Below, in pieces: positions 8,264-16,686 of a DNA stretch of 17,948 nucleotides. The number at the start of each line of letters is the position of its first letter. The first letter of the stretch is position 1. The notes under the pieces are model-generated. The model did not search any database, was not told the origin of the DNA, and was given only the letters and a program-made list of their open reading frames with translations. The translations under genes and the position numbers were made by a program. Source of the stretch: Acidobacteriota bacterium (GTDB taxonomy: Bacteria > Acidobacteriota > Terriglobia > Terriglobales > Acidobacteriaceae); NCBI GenBank assembly GCA_021805955.1, contig JAJZDO010000414.1, forward strand, positions 1 to 17,948. Reading direction: 5' to 3'.

Positions 8264-8279
8264 CGTGACGGTCGTCACC
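8264..8279. promoter_or_regulatory. Second CRP-type operator, upstream of cydA
   Basis: GTGAC-GGTC-GTCAC (8265-8278) has perfect 5-bp arms and the same GTGA-N6-TCAC core and spacing as the site at 7454-7469. It lies 43 bp before the cydA start and 30 bp after the regulator stop, in an 87 bp intergenic region. Possible -10 elements are TACATT (8291-8296) or TATCGT (8302-8307); neither is strong. Occurrence of the same core in two neighbouring promoters beside a RExxxR-helix regulator is the main support. Confidence 0.65.
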
Positions 8280-8296
8280 GCTGTTGGAGATACATT

Positions 8297-8317
8297 CCCT
8301 CTATCGTGAGAGAGGGG
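8297..8317 (+). promoter_or_regulatory. Hairpin covering the cydA ribosome binding site
   Basis: CCCTCT (8297-8302) is complementary to AGAGGG (8311-8316), leaving an 8-nt loop. The 3' arm is the purine-rich Shine-Dalgarno (GAGGGG, 8312-8317), which ends 4 nt before the cydA ATG. The hairpin could limit translation initiation. If transcription starts inside the hairpin the structure would not form, so the start site decides its relevance. Confidence 0.4.
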
Positions 8318-8321
8318 CTGT

Positions 8322-9686
8322 ATGTCTGACGCTATATTGCTCCACCGCCTGCATTTTGCCTTTACGGTCACCTATCATTACCTGTTTCCGCAACTCACCA
8401 TGGGATTGGCGTTGCTGATCGTCGTTTTGAAGACGATTGCCATTCGAAAGAATGATCCCGTCTATAACGATGCAGCCCGGTTCTGGGCGCGTATTTTCGG
8501 AATCAATTTCATCATGGGTGTGGTCACGGGAATTCCGATGGAGTTCCAGTTCGGCACCAACTGGGCCCAGTTTTCGCGCATGACCGGAGGCGTGATCGGT
8601 CAGCCGCTGGCCATGGAAGGGGTGTTTTCCTTCTTTCTGGAGTCGGCATTTCTCGGCCTGTTCCTCTACGGAGAAAAGCGCTTGTCCCGGTGGCAGCACT
8701 GGACGGCGGCATTTCTGGTATTTCTCGGTTCGTGGATCTCAGGATTTTTCATTATCGTTACCGATGCCTGGATGCAACATCCAGTCGCCTACCGCATGCT
8801 GGCGAACGGTTCCTATGAAGTGACCAGCTTCTGGAAGTTGCTGCTGAATCACTGGGCACTGCTGCAATATACCCATAATATGAGCGGTGCTGTAGTTACC
8901 GCGGCCTTCGTCATGTGTTCCGTCGGCGCGTACTACCTGCTGGAAAACAAGTTCTCCGATCATGGTCGTGCGTTTTTGCGAGTGGGCGTAGTCGCTGGTG
9001 TGATTGCGTGCATTTTTCAGGTATTCCCGAGCGGAGATCTGCATGGGAAGTACATGGCGCATCATCAGCCGGCAACCACCGCCGCCATGGAGGGACTGTT
9101 CAATTCCTCCAAGGGCGCGCCCATGGTTCTGATGGGCCAGCCCAATGTTGAAAATCAACAGATCGACAATCCGCTCGTCGTCAATAAGGTGCTCAGCTTT
9201 TTGATTTATGGCACCACCACAGCGGAAGTGCAAGGCCTGAACACGTTTCCCAAAGACCAGTGGCCGACAAACATACCGCTGCTGTTCTTCAGCTATCACA
9301 TCATGGCCGGGCTGGGAACCTATTTCGTTGCGCTGATGGTGCTGGCTGTCGTATGGCTGTGGCGCGGGAAGTTATTCGCCGCAAAGTGGCTGCTTTGGCC
9401 GTTGATGTTGAGCTTCCCGCTGCCGTACGTGGCGAATATTGCGGGCTGGATGACGGCCGAGGTCGGCAGGCAGCCATGGCTGGTATATGGCCTGATGCGT
9501 ACGACGCAGGGGTATTCGCAATTCGTATCGACAGGCAATACTTTGTTTACGTTGCTCGGGTTCATGGGAATGTACGCGATTTTGTCGATCCTGTTTGTCC
9601 TCCTTATTTATGCCGAACTTGCGCACGGGCCCAAGCGTACACCCGCAGCCGGCATCCACACCGGCGCCCCGGTCAGTGCTGCATAG
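8322..9686 (+). CDS. cydA: Cytochrome bd-type quinol oxidase subunit I
   Basis: Heme-bearing subunit of a bd-type terminal oxidase that oxidises quinol and reduces O2 to water without proton pumping. Its 454 aa and short Q-loop match the S-type (short-loop) bd oxidases. Ligand positions resemble E. coli CydA: H19 (VTYHYLFP), E99 and E107 (MEGVFSFFLES), H185 (YTHNMSG, H186 equivalent) and M328 (SYHIMAGLG, M393 equivalent). PSGDLHGKYMAHHQP (236-250) occupies the quinol-loop start, and GWMTAEVGRQPW (375-386) is a conserved bd signature. Start ATG 8322 follows AGAGGGG. cydB begins 20 bp downstream, so the two are co-transcribed. bd oxidases have high O2 affinity and tolerate NO, fitting the NO-defence genes. 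No cydC or cydD is in the window. Whether it carries heme d or only b hemes (CIO-type) cannot be told from sequence reading. Confidence 0.96.
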   Translation: MSDAILLHRLHFAFTVTYHYLFPQLTMGLALLIVVLKTIAIRKNDPVYNDAARFWARIFGINFIMGVVTGIPMEFQFGTNWAQFSRMTGGVIGQPLAMEGVFSFFLESAFLGLFLYGEKRLSRWQHWTAAFLVFLGSWISGFFIIVTDAWMQHPVAYRMLANGSYEVTSFWKLLLNHWALLQYTHNMSGAVVTAAFVMCSVGAYYLLENKFSDHGRAFLRVGVVAGVIACIFQVFPSGDLHGKYMAHHQPATTAAMEGLFNSSKGAPMVLMGQPNVENQQIDNPLVVNKVLSFLIYGTTTAEVQGLNTFPKDQWPTNIPLLFFSYHIMAGLGTYFVALMVLAVVWLWRGKLFAAKWLLWPLMLSFPLPYVANIAGWMTAEVGRQPWLVYGLMRTTQGYSQFVSTGNTLFTLLGFMGMYAILSILFVLLIYAELAHGPKRTPAAGIHTGAPVSAA

Positions 9687-9706
9687 GCAAAGCTACAGGA
9701 GATACC

Positions 9707-10756
9707 ATGATGGGCTTGATCTGGTTCTGGATTGTCGCACTGATGCTGGTGGCGTACGTGGTGCTCGACGGCTTCGACATAGGAGTGGGCATCGCACATT
9801 TTCCGGTGGGCCGGTCGCACCGGGACCGCGACACGATTCTGCGCACCATCGGTCCAGTGTGGGACGGCAATGAAGTCTGGCTGCTGGCCGGCGGCGGCAC
9901 ACTGTACTTTGCCTTTCCTCTGCTCTACGCCTCGTCGTTCAGCGGGTTTTATTTGCCGTTGATGATCGTGCTGTGGCTGCTGATCCTGCGCGGCATCAGC
10001 GTCGAACTGCGGTCGCACTTCAGCACCGTGGTATGGCGCGGATTCTTCGATGGATCGTTTGCTTTTTCCAGCATCCTGCTGGCGATTTTTCTGGGCGCTG
10101 CGTTGGCCAATGTCATCCGCGGAGTTCCGCTGAACGCTGACGGCTATTTCTTCGCTCCGTTGTGGACCAACTGGCGGCTCGGTCCCAATCCCGGAATTTT
10201 AGATTGGTACACGGTCATCGGCGGCCTGGTGGCGCTGGTCGCGCTCGGCATTCACGGCAGTCTGTATTTGGCCATCAAAACAGGGGGAGAGCTGCAGACG
10301 CGGGCGCGTCAACTGGCACAACGCGGGTGGATCGTTCTGCTGTTGCTCACCATCATCAGTTTGACGGCCACCATGGTGGTTCGGCCCGCGCTCCTGCTGA
10401 GTTACTTTCATCATCCGATCGCGTTTCTTATTCCTGCGGGTGTGGTTGCCAGCCTGTTCGGCATCCTGCTCTACTCGCGCAGTGCCAGAGATTTTGCGGC
10501 GTTCTTATGCTCCTGTTTCTATCTGGCGCTGATGCTGACCGGAGCCGCCGTGGGGCTGTGTCCAGTTCTGCTGCCGTCGAGCCGCAACGCGGCCCAGGAC
10601 ATTACCATCTCGAACTCCCTCGCCGGTCATCATGGTCTGGCGGTGGGGCTTGTCTGGTGGGGCTTCGGCATTTTGCTGGCGATTGGATATTTTGTCTTTG
10701 TCTATCGCATGTTTCGAGGCAAAGTGGTGGAAACCACGGAAGCCCACGGGGGTTGA
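9707..10756 (+). CDS. cydB: Cytochrome bd-type quinol oxidase subunit II
   Basis: Structural partner of CydA in the bd-type oxidase, 349 aa, strongly hydrophobic with eight to nine predicted membrane helices. Motifs: VVLDGFDIGVG (18-28, with D21 and D24) and GPVWDGNEVW (49-58), the CydB signature close to E. coli GPHWDGNQVW. A C-terminal HHGLAVGLVWWGFG helix follows. The first of two adjacent ATGs (9707, 9710) is chosen because AGGAG (9697-9701) lies 5 nt before it. The reading frame stays open back to 9260 inside cydA, but that stretch is a shadow. No hydrophobic CydX/CydH-like small subunit follows the gene. Confidence 0.95.
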   Translation: MMGLIWFWIVALMLVAYVVLDGFDIGVGIAHFPVGRSHRDRDTILRTIGPVWDGNEVWLLAGGGTLYFAFPLLYASSFSGFYLPLMIVLWLLILRGISVELRSHFSTVVWRGFFDGSFAFSSILLAIFLGAALANVIRGVPLNADGYFFAPLWTNWRLGPNPGILDWYTVIGGLVALVALGIHGSLYLAIKTGGELQTRARQLAQRGWIVLLLLTIISLTATMVVRPALLLSYFHHPIAFLIPAGVVASLFGILLYSRSARDFAAFLCSCFYLALMLTGAAVGLCPVLLPSSRNAAQDITISNSLAGHHGLAVGLVWWGFGILLAIGYFVFVYRMFRGKVVETTEAHGG

Positions 10757-10871
10757 ATGGCGATGAGACGAGTGCAGCAATGTGAACATGCCATCAATAT
10801 CTCAGCTCTAGAGCTAACTTGTCTGACGGAAATCTTCGTCTAACGAAGTGTCACACCCGATTAGGATACCC
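10757..10871 (+). promoter_or_regulatory. Leader of the phosphoketolase operon with palindrome and repeats
   Basis: Gene-free 115 bp. It holds a perfect 12-bp palindrome AGCTCTAGAGCT (10804-10815), a 10-bp near-direct repeat GTCTGACGGA/GTCTAACGAA (10821-10830 and 10838-10847, spaced 7 bp apart), and a small hairpin CTTCG-TCTAA-CGAAG (10834-10848). I see no convincing sigma70 pair, no GTGA-N6-TCAC core and no terminator with a U tract, so separation from cydAB transcription is uncertain. Confidence 0.35.
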
Positions 10872-13304
10872 ATGAGCACTGAAATCCGCACCGCTTCCCC
10901 CCGCCGTTCCGCCTCTGCCAGCAGCAAGGTCAGTTCCCGCAAGCCGCTTGCGGCAGAGGAACTGCGCAAGATCGACGCCTATTGGCGCGCCTGCAATTAT
11001 CTTTGCGTTGGAATGCTCTACCTGCAGAAAAATCCGCTGCTGCGCGAGCCACTGCAGCCGGAACACATCAAGCAGCGCCTGCTGGGCCACTGGGGCTCGG
11101 ACCCCGGCCAGACATTTACCTGGGTCCATCTGAACCGTCTGATCAAGAAATACGACCTGGACATGATCTATATTTCCGGTCCCGGCCACGGCGCGCCCGC
11201 CACTCTTTCCAACGCGTACCTTGAAGGCACATATTCCGAGGTCTATCCAGACAAGAGCCAGGATGAGGAAGGGCTGCTGAAATTCTTCAAGCAGTTTTCT
11301 TTTCCCGGAGGCATTGGGAGTCATTGCACACCAGAAACACCCGGGTCAATCCATGAAGGCGGCGAGCTGGGCTACAGCATTTCGCACGCATTTGGGGCTG
11401 CGTTCGACAATCCCAACCTGATCGCCACGGTCGTCGTGGGAGACGGCGAAGCGGAAACGGGACCGCTGGCAACATCCTGGCACTCGAACAAATTTCTCAA
11501 TCCCATTCGCGATGGCGCTGTGCTTCCCATCCTGCACCTGAATGGATATAAGATTGCCAATCCGACCATCCTGGCGCGAATCTCTGCGGAGGAGCTGGAG
11601 CAGTTGATGCGTGGCTATGGATGGACGCCCTATTTCGTTGAAGGCGACGATCCGCACGTCATGCATCAACAGATGGCGGCCACCCTGGAGCACTGTGTGC
11701 AGGAGATTCGCTCTATCCAGAAACATGCGCGCAGCACCAACACTGCAGATCGTCCGCGTTGGCCCATGGTGGTTCTGCGTAGCCCTAAAGGATGGACAGG
11801 GCCAAAGGAACTGGACGGGCACAAGGTAGAGGGATTCTGGAGAGCGCACCAGATCCCGATCCTCGACGTCACCACCAATCCAGCGCACATGCGGTTGCTG
11901 GAAGAGTGGATGAAAAGCTACAAGCCGGAGGAATTGTTCGATGCAGCCGGCGCGCTGATACCGGAGCTGAAAGAGTTGCCGCCCAAAGGCAATCGCCGGA
12001 TTAGCGCCAATCCCCATGCCAACGGTGGCGTGCTGCGCAAGGCGTTGCGGCTGCCGGAGTTTCGAGACTTCGCGTTTCCGGTGACAAAGCCGGGTACAAC
12101 CGAAGTGGGACCGACCGAGGTGCTGGCGCATTTCCTGGCGGAAACCATGCGCAGAAACATGAACAGTTTTCGCGTCTTCGGCCCGGACGAGACCGCCTCC
12201 AACAAGTTGCAGGCGATCTACGAGGCCAGCAAGAAAACGTGGCTGGCGGAATTCAAGCCGGAGGATTCGGATGGTGGCGAGCTTTCAGCCGATGGCCGGG
12301 TCATGGAGATGCTGAGCGAACACACGCTGGAGGGATGGTTCGAGGGTTATGTCCTGACCGGACGGCACGGTCTTTTCGCCAGCTACGAGGCGTTTGTCCA
12401 CGTCATCGACTCCATGTTCAATCAACATGCGAAGTGGCTGGAGAAATGCAAGTCCGAAGTGAAATGGCGTGCTCCCATCTCGTCGCTGAACATCTTGATT
12501 ACCTCGCTGGTCTGGCGTCAGGACCATAACGGTTTCACCCATCAGGACCCAGGGTTTCTCGATGTCGTGACCAACAAGAGCGCTGCCGTCACGCGCATTT
12601 ATCTGCCGCCCGATGCCAATTGCCTGTTAAGTGTCGGCGATCACTGCTTGCGCAGTACCAATTACGTCAACGTGATTGTTGCGGACAAGCAGCCTCACCT
12701 GCAGTACCTGGACATTGATGAAGCGGTACGACATTGCACCAAGGGCATTGGCATCTGGGACTGGGCCAGCAACGATCAGGACACGGAGCCGGATGTGGTG
12801 ATGGCGGCAGCCGGAGATATCGCCACCATGGAATCGCTCGCGGCCGTGGCAATTCTGCGCGAACATTTTCCAGAGCTGAAGATTCGTTTTGTCAACGTGG
12901 TCGACCTGTTCAAGCTGGAGCCGGACACAGAACATCCGCACGGATTGTCGAGTCGCGATTTCGATTCGCTCTTCACGCAGAACAAGCCGATCATGTTCAA
13001 TTTTCATGGGTATCCATCGCTGATTCACAAGCTGACGTATCGACGCACGAATCACGACAATTTGCACGTACGCGGCTATAAGGAAAAAGGGAACATCAAC
13101 ACGCCTCTGGAACTGGCTATTTTGAACCAGGTAGACCGGTTCAATCTCGCAATCGACGTGATTGACAGGTTGCCGAAATTGAGCGCAACCGGGGCACATA
13201 CGAAAGAATGGCTGAAAGATCAAATCACAGACGCGATCGGCTACGCGCATGAAAATGGCATCGACAGAAAGGAAATTCGAGAGTGGAAGTGGCCCCTGGG
13301 ATGA
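10872..13304 (+). CDS. xfp: Phosphoketolase (xylulose-5-phosphate/fructose-6-phosphate)
   Basis: Thiamine-diphosphate enzyme splitting xylulose 5-phosphate or fructose 6-phosphate with phosphate to acetyl phosphate plus a triose or tetrose phosphate. 810 aa, the usual XFP size. Motifs from the chosen start: [16 protein letters not shown] (37-52), [10 protein letters not shown] (70-79), SGPGHGAP (102-109), [20 protein letters not shown] (149-168) and the ThDP/Mg signature [20 protein letters not shown] (190-209), then [11 protein letters not shown]. Later blocks [18 protein letters not shown] and [16 protein letters not shown] (the phosphoketolase C-terminal domain) are also present. ATG 10872 is preferred, with TAGGA 5-6 nt upstream, over a GTG at 10848. 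The first 25 residues are Ser/Arg/Ala-rich and look like a dispensable extension. The stop overlaps the ackA ATG (ATGA), coupling acetyl-phosphate production to ATP formation. C5 versus C6 substrate preference cannot be judged here. Confidence 0.96.
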   Translation: MSTEIRTASPRRSASASSKVSSRKPLAAEELRKIDAYWRACNYLCVGMLYLQKNPLLREPLQPEHIKQRLLGHWGSDPGQTFTWVHLNRLIKKYDLDMIYISGPGHGAPATLSNAYLEGTYSEVYPDKSQDEEGLLKFFKQFSFPGGIGSHCTPETPGSIHEGGELGYSISHAFGAAFDNPNLIATVVVGDGEAETGPLATSWHSNKFLNPIRDGAVLPILHLNGYKIANPTILARISAEELEQLMRGYGWTPYFVEGDDPHVMHQQMAATLEHCVQEIRSIQKHARSTNTADRPRWPMVVLRSPKGWTGPKELDGHKVEGFWRAHQIPILDVTTNPAHMRLLEEWMKSYKPEELFDAAGALIPELKELPPKGNRRISANPHANGGVLRKALRLPEFRDFAFPVTKPGTTEVGPTEVLAHFLAETMRRNMNSFRVFGPDETASNKLQAIYEASKKTWLAEFKPEDSDGGELSADGRVMEMLSEHTLEGWFEGYVLTGRHGLFASYEAFVHVIDSMFNQHAKWLEKCKSEVKWRAPISSLNILITSLVWRQDHNGFTHQDPGFLDVVTNKSAAVTRIYLPPDANCLLSVGDHCLRSTNYVNVIVADKQPHLQYLDIDEAVRHCTKGIGIWDWASNDQDTEPDVVMAAAGDIATMESLAAVAILREHFPELKIRFVNVVDLFKLEPDTEHPHGLSSRDFDSLFTQNKPIMFNFHGYPSLIHKLTYRRTNHDNLHVRGYKEKGNINTPLELAILNQVDRFNLAIDVIDRLPKLSATGAHTKEWLKDQITDAIGYAHENGIDRKEIREWKWPLG

Positions 13305-14554
13305 GACCGCGCCTGCAACAATTGCCGATCCTTGTTTTTAACGGCGGCTCTTCGTCGATCAAATTTTCCATCTACGTTGCCAACGGCACGGCGCTCACCT
13401 TGCTGAATTACGGAGAGGCCGCCGGGATCGGTACACCCAAGCCGCAGTTTCATTTTTATGCTTTTCGGAATGGAGAACGTGAAACTCTGGTGTCTGAATC
13501 CGCGCCGCAAGACCTTGGCTCGACTCGCGATGCCATGCGAAAGATTGCCGTACTGCTGCATCAGCCGGGATTGACGCGCCCTGCCGCCATTGGTCATCGC
13601 ATCGTTCACAGCGGACCGAATCTGCACGCGCATCAGCTCATCACGTCGGCAGTGTTGCTGGAAATTGAAAAGGCGACCTGTTTCGCTCCGCTGCATCAGC
13701 CGATTGGACTTGAAATTATTCGTGAAGCGAAGGAGAGTTTTCCTGGCGTGGACAACTATGCCTGCTTCGACACGGTCTTCGATCAGGATTTGCCTGAAGT
13801 CGCGTCGATTTATCCGCTGCCCAAGGAGATTCGCGATCAGGGTGTGCATCGCTACGGCTTCCACGGTCTATCGTGCGAATCGATTCTGGAGCAGTTTCAG
13901 GATGGAAGAGTACCGTTTCCGGCTTTGCCAGGCAGGGTGCCAGAGAGGCTGATCTATGCCCATCTGGGCAGTGGGGCCAGCGTAACCGCGATTTGCGAAG
14001 GAAAAGCCCTCGACTGCTGCCTCGGCCTGACGCCTTGCGGCGGCGTCATCATGGGAACTCGTCCCGGCGATCTCGATCCAGGATTGGTCTTCTATCTGAT
14101 GCGCCTGCAAGGGGGCAGCGCCGCTGACGCAACCGATGCGGTCGAGCAGTTGCTGAACAAGCGCTCCGGCATGCTCGCACTTTCCGGTCTCTCGAACGAC
14201 ATGCGCCTCCTCCGCGATGCCGAAAAAAATGGAAATGCGCAGGCGGCGCTAGCCATTGCGGCGTTCGCGTTATCGGTCAAGAAGATGATCGGCGGCTACG
14301 TTGCGTTGATGGGAGGTCTGGATGCACTGGTTTTTTCCGGTGGCATCGGCGAACGCGATCCGATGACTCGCGCCCAGGTCTGCGCTGGCATGGATGCCTT
14401 TGGACTGGTCCTCAATCCGGAGGAGAACGATCCCACGCATGCAGGACCGAAGACCATCAGCCAGAAAGGATCGAGGATTGCCGTCTATGTTCTGCCGGCG
14501 GATGAAGACCGCGTAATTGCCAGCCATGTCGCGCGACTGTCAACCGAAGAATAA
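13301..14554 (+). CDS. ackA: Acetate kinase (acetate/propionate family kinase), divergent form
   Basis: Converts acetyl phosphate and ADP to acetate and ATP; it uses the product of the preceding phosphoketolase. 417 aa, typical size, ASKHA fold. Equivalents of known catalytic residues are kept: N14 ([10 protein letters not shown]), R100 (GHRIVHSG), D157 (CFDTVF), H188 (YGFHGL), R254 ([11 protein letters not shown]), the GGIGE loop (347-351) and E402 (PADEDRV). Several usually fixed motifs differ: NGGSSS for NAGSSS, APLHQP for APLHNP, FDTVFDQ for FDTAFHx, GFHGLSCE for GFHGTSH, and GTRPGD for GTRSGD. It is thus a divergent but probably active kinase. ATG 13301 overlaps the xfp stop (ATGA). A GTG at 13283 with AAGGA upstream is an alternative adding six residues. 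No pta is adjacent, so flux from acetyl phosphate would go to acetate. Confidence 0.92.
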   Translation: MRPRLQQLPILVFNGGSSSIKFSIYVANGTALTLLNYGEAAGIGTPKPQFHFYAFRNGERETLVSESAPQDLGSTRDAMRKIAVLLHQPGLTRPAAIGHRIVHSGPNLHAHQLITSAVLLEIEKATCFAPLHQPIGLEIIREAKESFPGVDNYACFDTVFDQDLPEVASIYPLPKEIRDQGVHRYGFHGLSCESILEQFQDGRVPFPALPGRVPERLIYAHLGSGASVTAICEGKALDCCLGLTPCGGVIMGTRPGDLDPGLVFYLMRLQGGSAADATDAVEQLLNKRSGMLALSGLSNDMRLLRDAEKNGNAQAALAIAAFALSVKKMIGGYVALMGGLDALVFSGGIGERDPMTRAQVCAGMDAFGLVLNPEENDPTHAGPKTISQKGSRIAVYVLPADEDRVIASHVARLSTEE

Positions 14555-14557
14555 GCG

Positions 14558-14573
14558 GAACTAGCGCTAGTTC
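14558..14573. terminator. 16-bp perfect palindrome at the ackA/GH57 convergent junction
   Basis: GAACTAGCGCTAGTTC is a perfect inverted repeat (6-bp stem, 4-nt loop in RNA), starting 3 bp after the ackA stop and spanning the last codons of the convergent GH57 gene. It could act as a bidirectional stop or mRNA end, but there is no U tract on either side, so terminator function is uncertain; a protein-binding site is an alternative. Confidence 0.35.
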
Positions 14574-16303
14574 ATCGCCGCCCACAGGCTTGGATCGATG
14601 TGGGAAAACACGCTATCCTGAACTTCGATCTTGCTCAACGCCACCTCTTCATCGGGACTGAGCGTGCCGCCGCCAGTGTGCAGTTGCCACATTTTCTCAA
14701 TGGCGCGGAACGAAGCCAGGTGTTCGTTGAAGCGGTATTCGGCATAGTCCCGCGCAGCTTCCGTCGTAATCAAAAACTGCCAGTCGGAAGATTCCAGCAA
14801 CAACAATTCCCGGCACAACTGCTTCAGAATGCGTTCTCCCTGCGGATGATTTTTCCAGTGGTCGGAAGTGGCGGCATCGCGCACCGCGACTTCCGCCGGG
14901 TACAAATATTCCCACGTCCAGCGCGTATCCGAATTGAGCCAGACTTCGTGGGTACCGTTCTTCCCCCACGAACCCTCCGGCAACGCAAGAAAGGTGTCTG
15001 GTCGATGGCGATCGAGATATGCAGCACAACTGGTTAGCGCAACCGGGACCTCCGCGCGGGCCATGATGCGCGCCACATGTTCCAGCCACATCGGGCCTTC
15101 AAACCACCAGTGACCGAACAGTTCGGCATCGAACGGAGATGTCAGGATGGCCGGTACGTGATCTGTAAAACTGGATCTGAGGGAATCGACCAGCAAACTG
15201 ACATAATGTTCCGCGTGCGACTTTGTCCGTGCCGCCGCTTTCTCCGGGAAGTACGGCGTTTTGTAGGCCATGTCGATTTTCGGGCCGGTCACTTGCCAGT
15301 AGCGATGGCCGCCAGGAAAGCGCTTCTTGTGAAAGTCGAGATAGTTGCTGTCGCCTGGATATCCGGCGTCTCCGCTCCAGACCTGCAGTCCGGTCCGGGG
15401 ATCGCGCGGAAAAATGGTGACTGGCCTGCGATGTGCGCGCGGACCATCCACGTAATATGGCTTGTACAGAGAGTGATGCGGCTCGCAGGTTTCCACTGCC
15501 AGCGATGCGGCGACGCCCACCGCTCCACCTGCCCGCAGCTCATATGGGGTGAATAAGACGGATTCTTCTACCAGGTGGGTATCGACAAAAAAGCAGTCGA
15601 TCTTGGCATCTTCCAGTGGCTCTTCCACGCCTTTGCGTTCGAATGGACGCCAGGGGTCGCTGCTGCCGTGGGGAACGACCGGATAACTCCACATTCCCGC
15701 GGGTCGATAGGCGCACTCCGGCAGCCAGATGCCGCGCGGATGCTGGCCAATATGCCGCTCATGCGTGGAGACGCCAGTTTGCACCTGGGCGCGGATCGAC
15801 TCATCGGTACCCAGCAGAGGGAAATAGCCATGGGTCGCGCCGCAGGTAATAATGTCGATCAACCCGCGCTCGGCTGCCTCGCGAAATCCGCGGATGATAT
15901 CTCCGCCGAGTGCCTCAAAATGGTCCAATGCCTGCTGGAAGTAAGCACGCCAGTATCGGGCTGTCGCTGCCAGCAGCGGCTCGCCATTTTGACTGAAATA
16001 AGCCTCATCTTCAGTTGCAGCGGTGATTTTGCGCTTCAGATACTGCGGGAATTCCGCCCGAAAAACCGGGTGCGCCAGTTGCTCCAGCAAAATGGGAGAA
16101 AGATTGAGATTGGCCCGCAAGGCGATTCCATCGCGCTCCAGGTTGGCGATGACGCGCAACAGCGGCAGATAGGTCTCCGCGGCAGCCTCCAGCAACCATT
16201 CCAAACCATGCGGCCATGTCCCATGGTTCACCACATACGGTAAATGTGCATGCAAAGCAAACGTAAAATACGCAGAAGGTCGTTCGTGAGCCGTGTCGAT
16301 CAT
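14567..16303 (-). CDS. Glycoside hydrolase family 57 protein, probable alpha-1,4-glucan branching enzyme
   Basis: GH57 enzymes act on alpha-glucans with retention, and several are glycogen branching enzymes. 578 aa, within the branching-enzyme size range. Residues 14-24 (TFALHAHLPYV) hold the HxH start of the seven-stranded barrel. GIWLPECAYRP (191-201) contains the probable nucleophile E196. TSPFDAELFGHWWFEGPMWL (388-407) contains the probable acid/base D392. PEGSWGKNGTHEVWLN (442-457) and the helical C-terminal domain, including WTWEYLYPAE near 462-471, follow the branching-enzyme (DUF1957) pattern. Start ATG 16303 has AAAGGGG upstream. It is convergent with ackA and monocistronic as far as seen. 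Glycogen branching would place stored glucan next to the phosphoketolase route; amylase or 4-alpha-glucanotransferase activity cannot be ruled out. Confidence 0.87.
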   Translation of the reverse strand: MIDTAHERPSAYFTFALHAHLPYVVNHGTWPHGLEWLLEAAAETYLPLLRVIANLERDGIALRANLNLSPILLEQLAHPVFRAEFPQYLKRKITAATEDEAYFSQNGEPLLAATARYWRAYFQQALDHFEALGGDIIRGFREAAERGLIDIITCGATHGYFPLLGTDESIRAQVQTGVSTHERHIGQHPRGIWLPECAYRPAGMWSYPVVPHGSSDPWRPFERKGVEEPLEDAKIDCFFVDTHLVEESVLFTPYELRAGGAVGVAASLAVETCEPHHSLYKPYYVDGPRAHRRPVTIFPRDPRTGLQVWSGDAGYPGDSNYLDFHKKRFPGGHRYWQVTGPKIDMAYKTPYFPEKAAARTKSHAEHYVSLLVDSLRSSFTDHVPAILTSPFDAELFGHWWFEGPMWLEHVARIMARAEVPVALTSCAAYLDRHRPDTFLALPEGSWGKNGTHEVWLNSDTRWTWEYLYPAEVAVRDAATSDHWKNHPQGERILKQLCRELLLLESSDWQFLITTEAARDYAEYRFNEHLASFRAIEKMWQLHTGGGTLSPDEEVALSKIEVQDSVFSHIDPSLWAAMN

Positions 16304-16686
16304 GAATTCCCCTTTAACGTTACGTTAGATTCAGGTATGGGGAAGTACAAGAATCAGGCGTCCTGACCACCGGGCGAGGTTCCCGGACGGCTGCGACTCC
16401 TGGCCGCGAAAATAACAGGTTCAATTTTTACTATAGTATGTCCCGCATGAAAATCTCGTAAGGATTGTCCAGGGAATAAGGCGTTCGCGGCAAATTCAGC
16501 CCATGTTCGTGGGTGCGATTAAAGGTCCTGGGCCGCCACGACCGCTGCTTCGATCGCTTCCCAGATGGCCAGACCCCCTGCAACAAAAAGCAAGCGGGAA
16601 TCCAAGTGCGCATTGCCGGGCCAATATCCTTTTGCTACTATCCAGATGATCGCGTAATTCCTCCACTACACGAAGGAGATAAGCAA
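16304..16686. promoter_or_regulatory. 383 bp divergent intergenic region (GH57 / ytxH)
   Basis: No convincing gene. Next to the GH57 start lies TAACGT-T-ACGTTA (16315-16327), an odd-centred perfect palindrome just before its ribosome binding site and a candidate operator. Two small hairpins follow: TCAGG-CGT-CCTGA (16354-16366) and CCGGG-N7-CCCGG (16370-16386). TACTATAGTA (16429-16438) is a 10-bp palindrome in an AT-rich patch that could serve as a -10 on either strand. The stretch 16440-16610 shows no structure I can name. A 60-codon minus-strand frame there has no ribosome binding site and was not called. Confidence 0.5.
16613..16641 (+). promoter_or_regulatory. Candidate sigma70 promoter for the ytxH-like gene
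   Basis: TTGCCG (16613-16618) and TACTAT (16636-16641) are separated by 17 bp, each matching 4 of 6 consensus bases, with TGC directly before the -10 (extended -10). Transcription would start near 16648, leaving about 39 nt of leader with AAGGAG (16673-16678) ahead of ATG 16687. Confidence 0.4.

Noticed and set aside
9260..9706. Upstream extension of the cydB frame inside cydA
   Set aside because: CydB homology begins at the ATG pair 9707/9710 with a good AGGAG; the extension is out of frame with a complete cydA.
10757..10843. 28-codon frame directly after cydB with a G-rich upstream stretch, considered as a CydX-like small subunit
   Set aside because: It lacks the hydrophobic membrane helix of CydX/CydH and shows no resemblance to known small bd subunits.
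16431..16613. 60-codon minus-strand frame in the GH57/ytxH intergenic region
   Set aside because: No ribosome binding site and no recognisable motif; it lies across the candidate plus-strand promoter.
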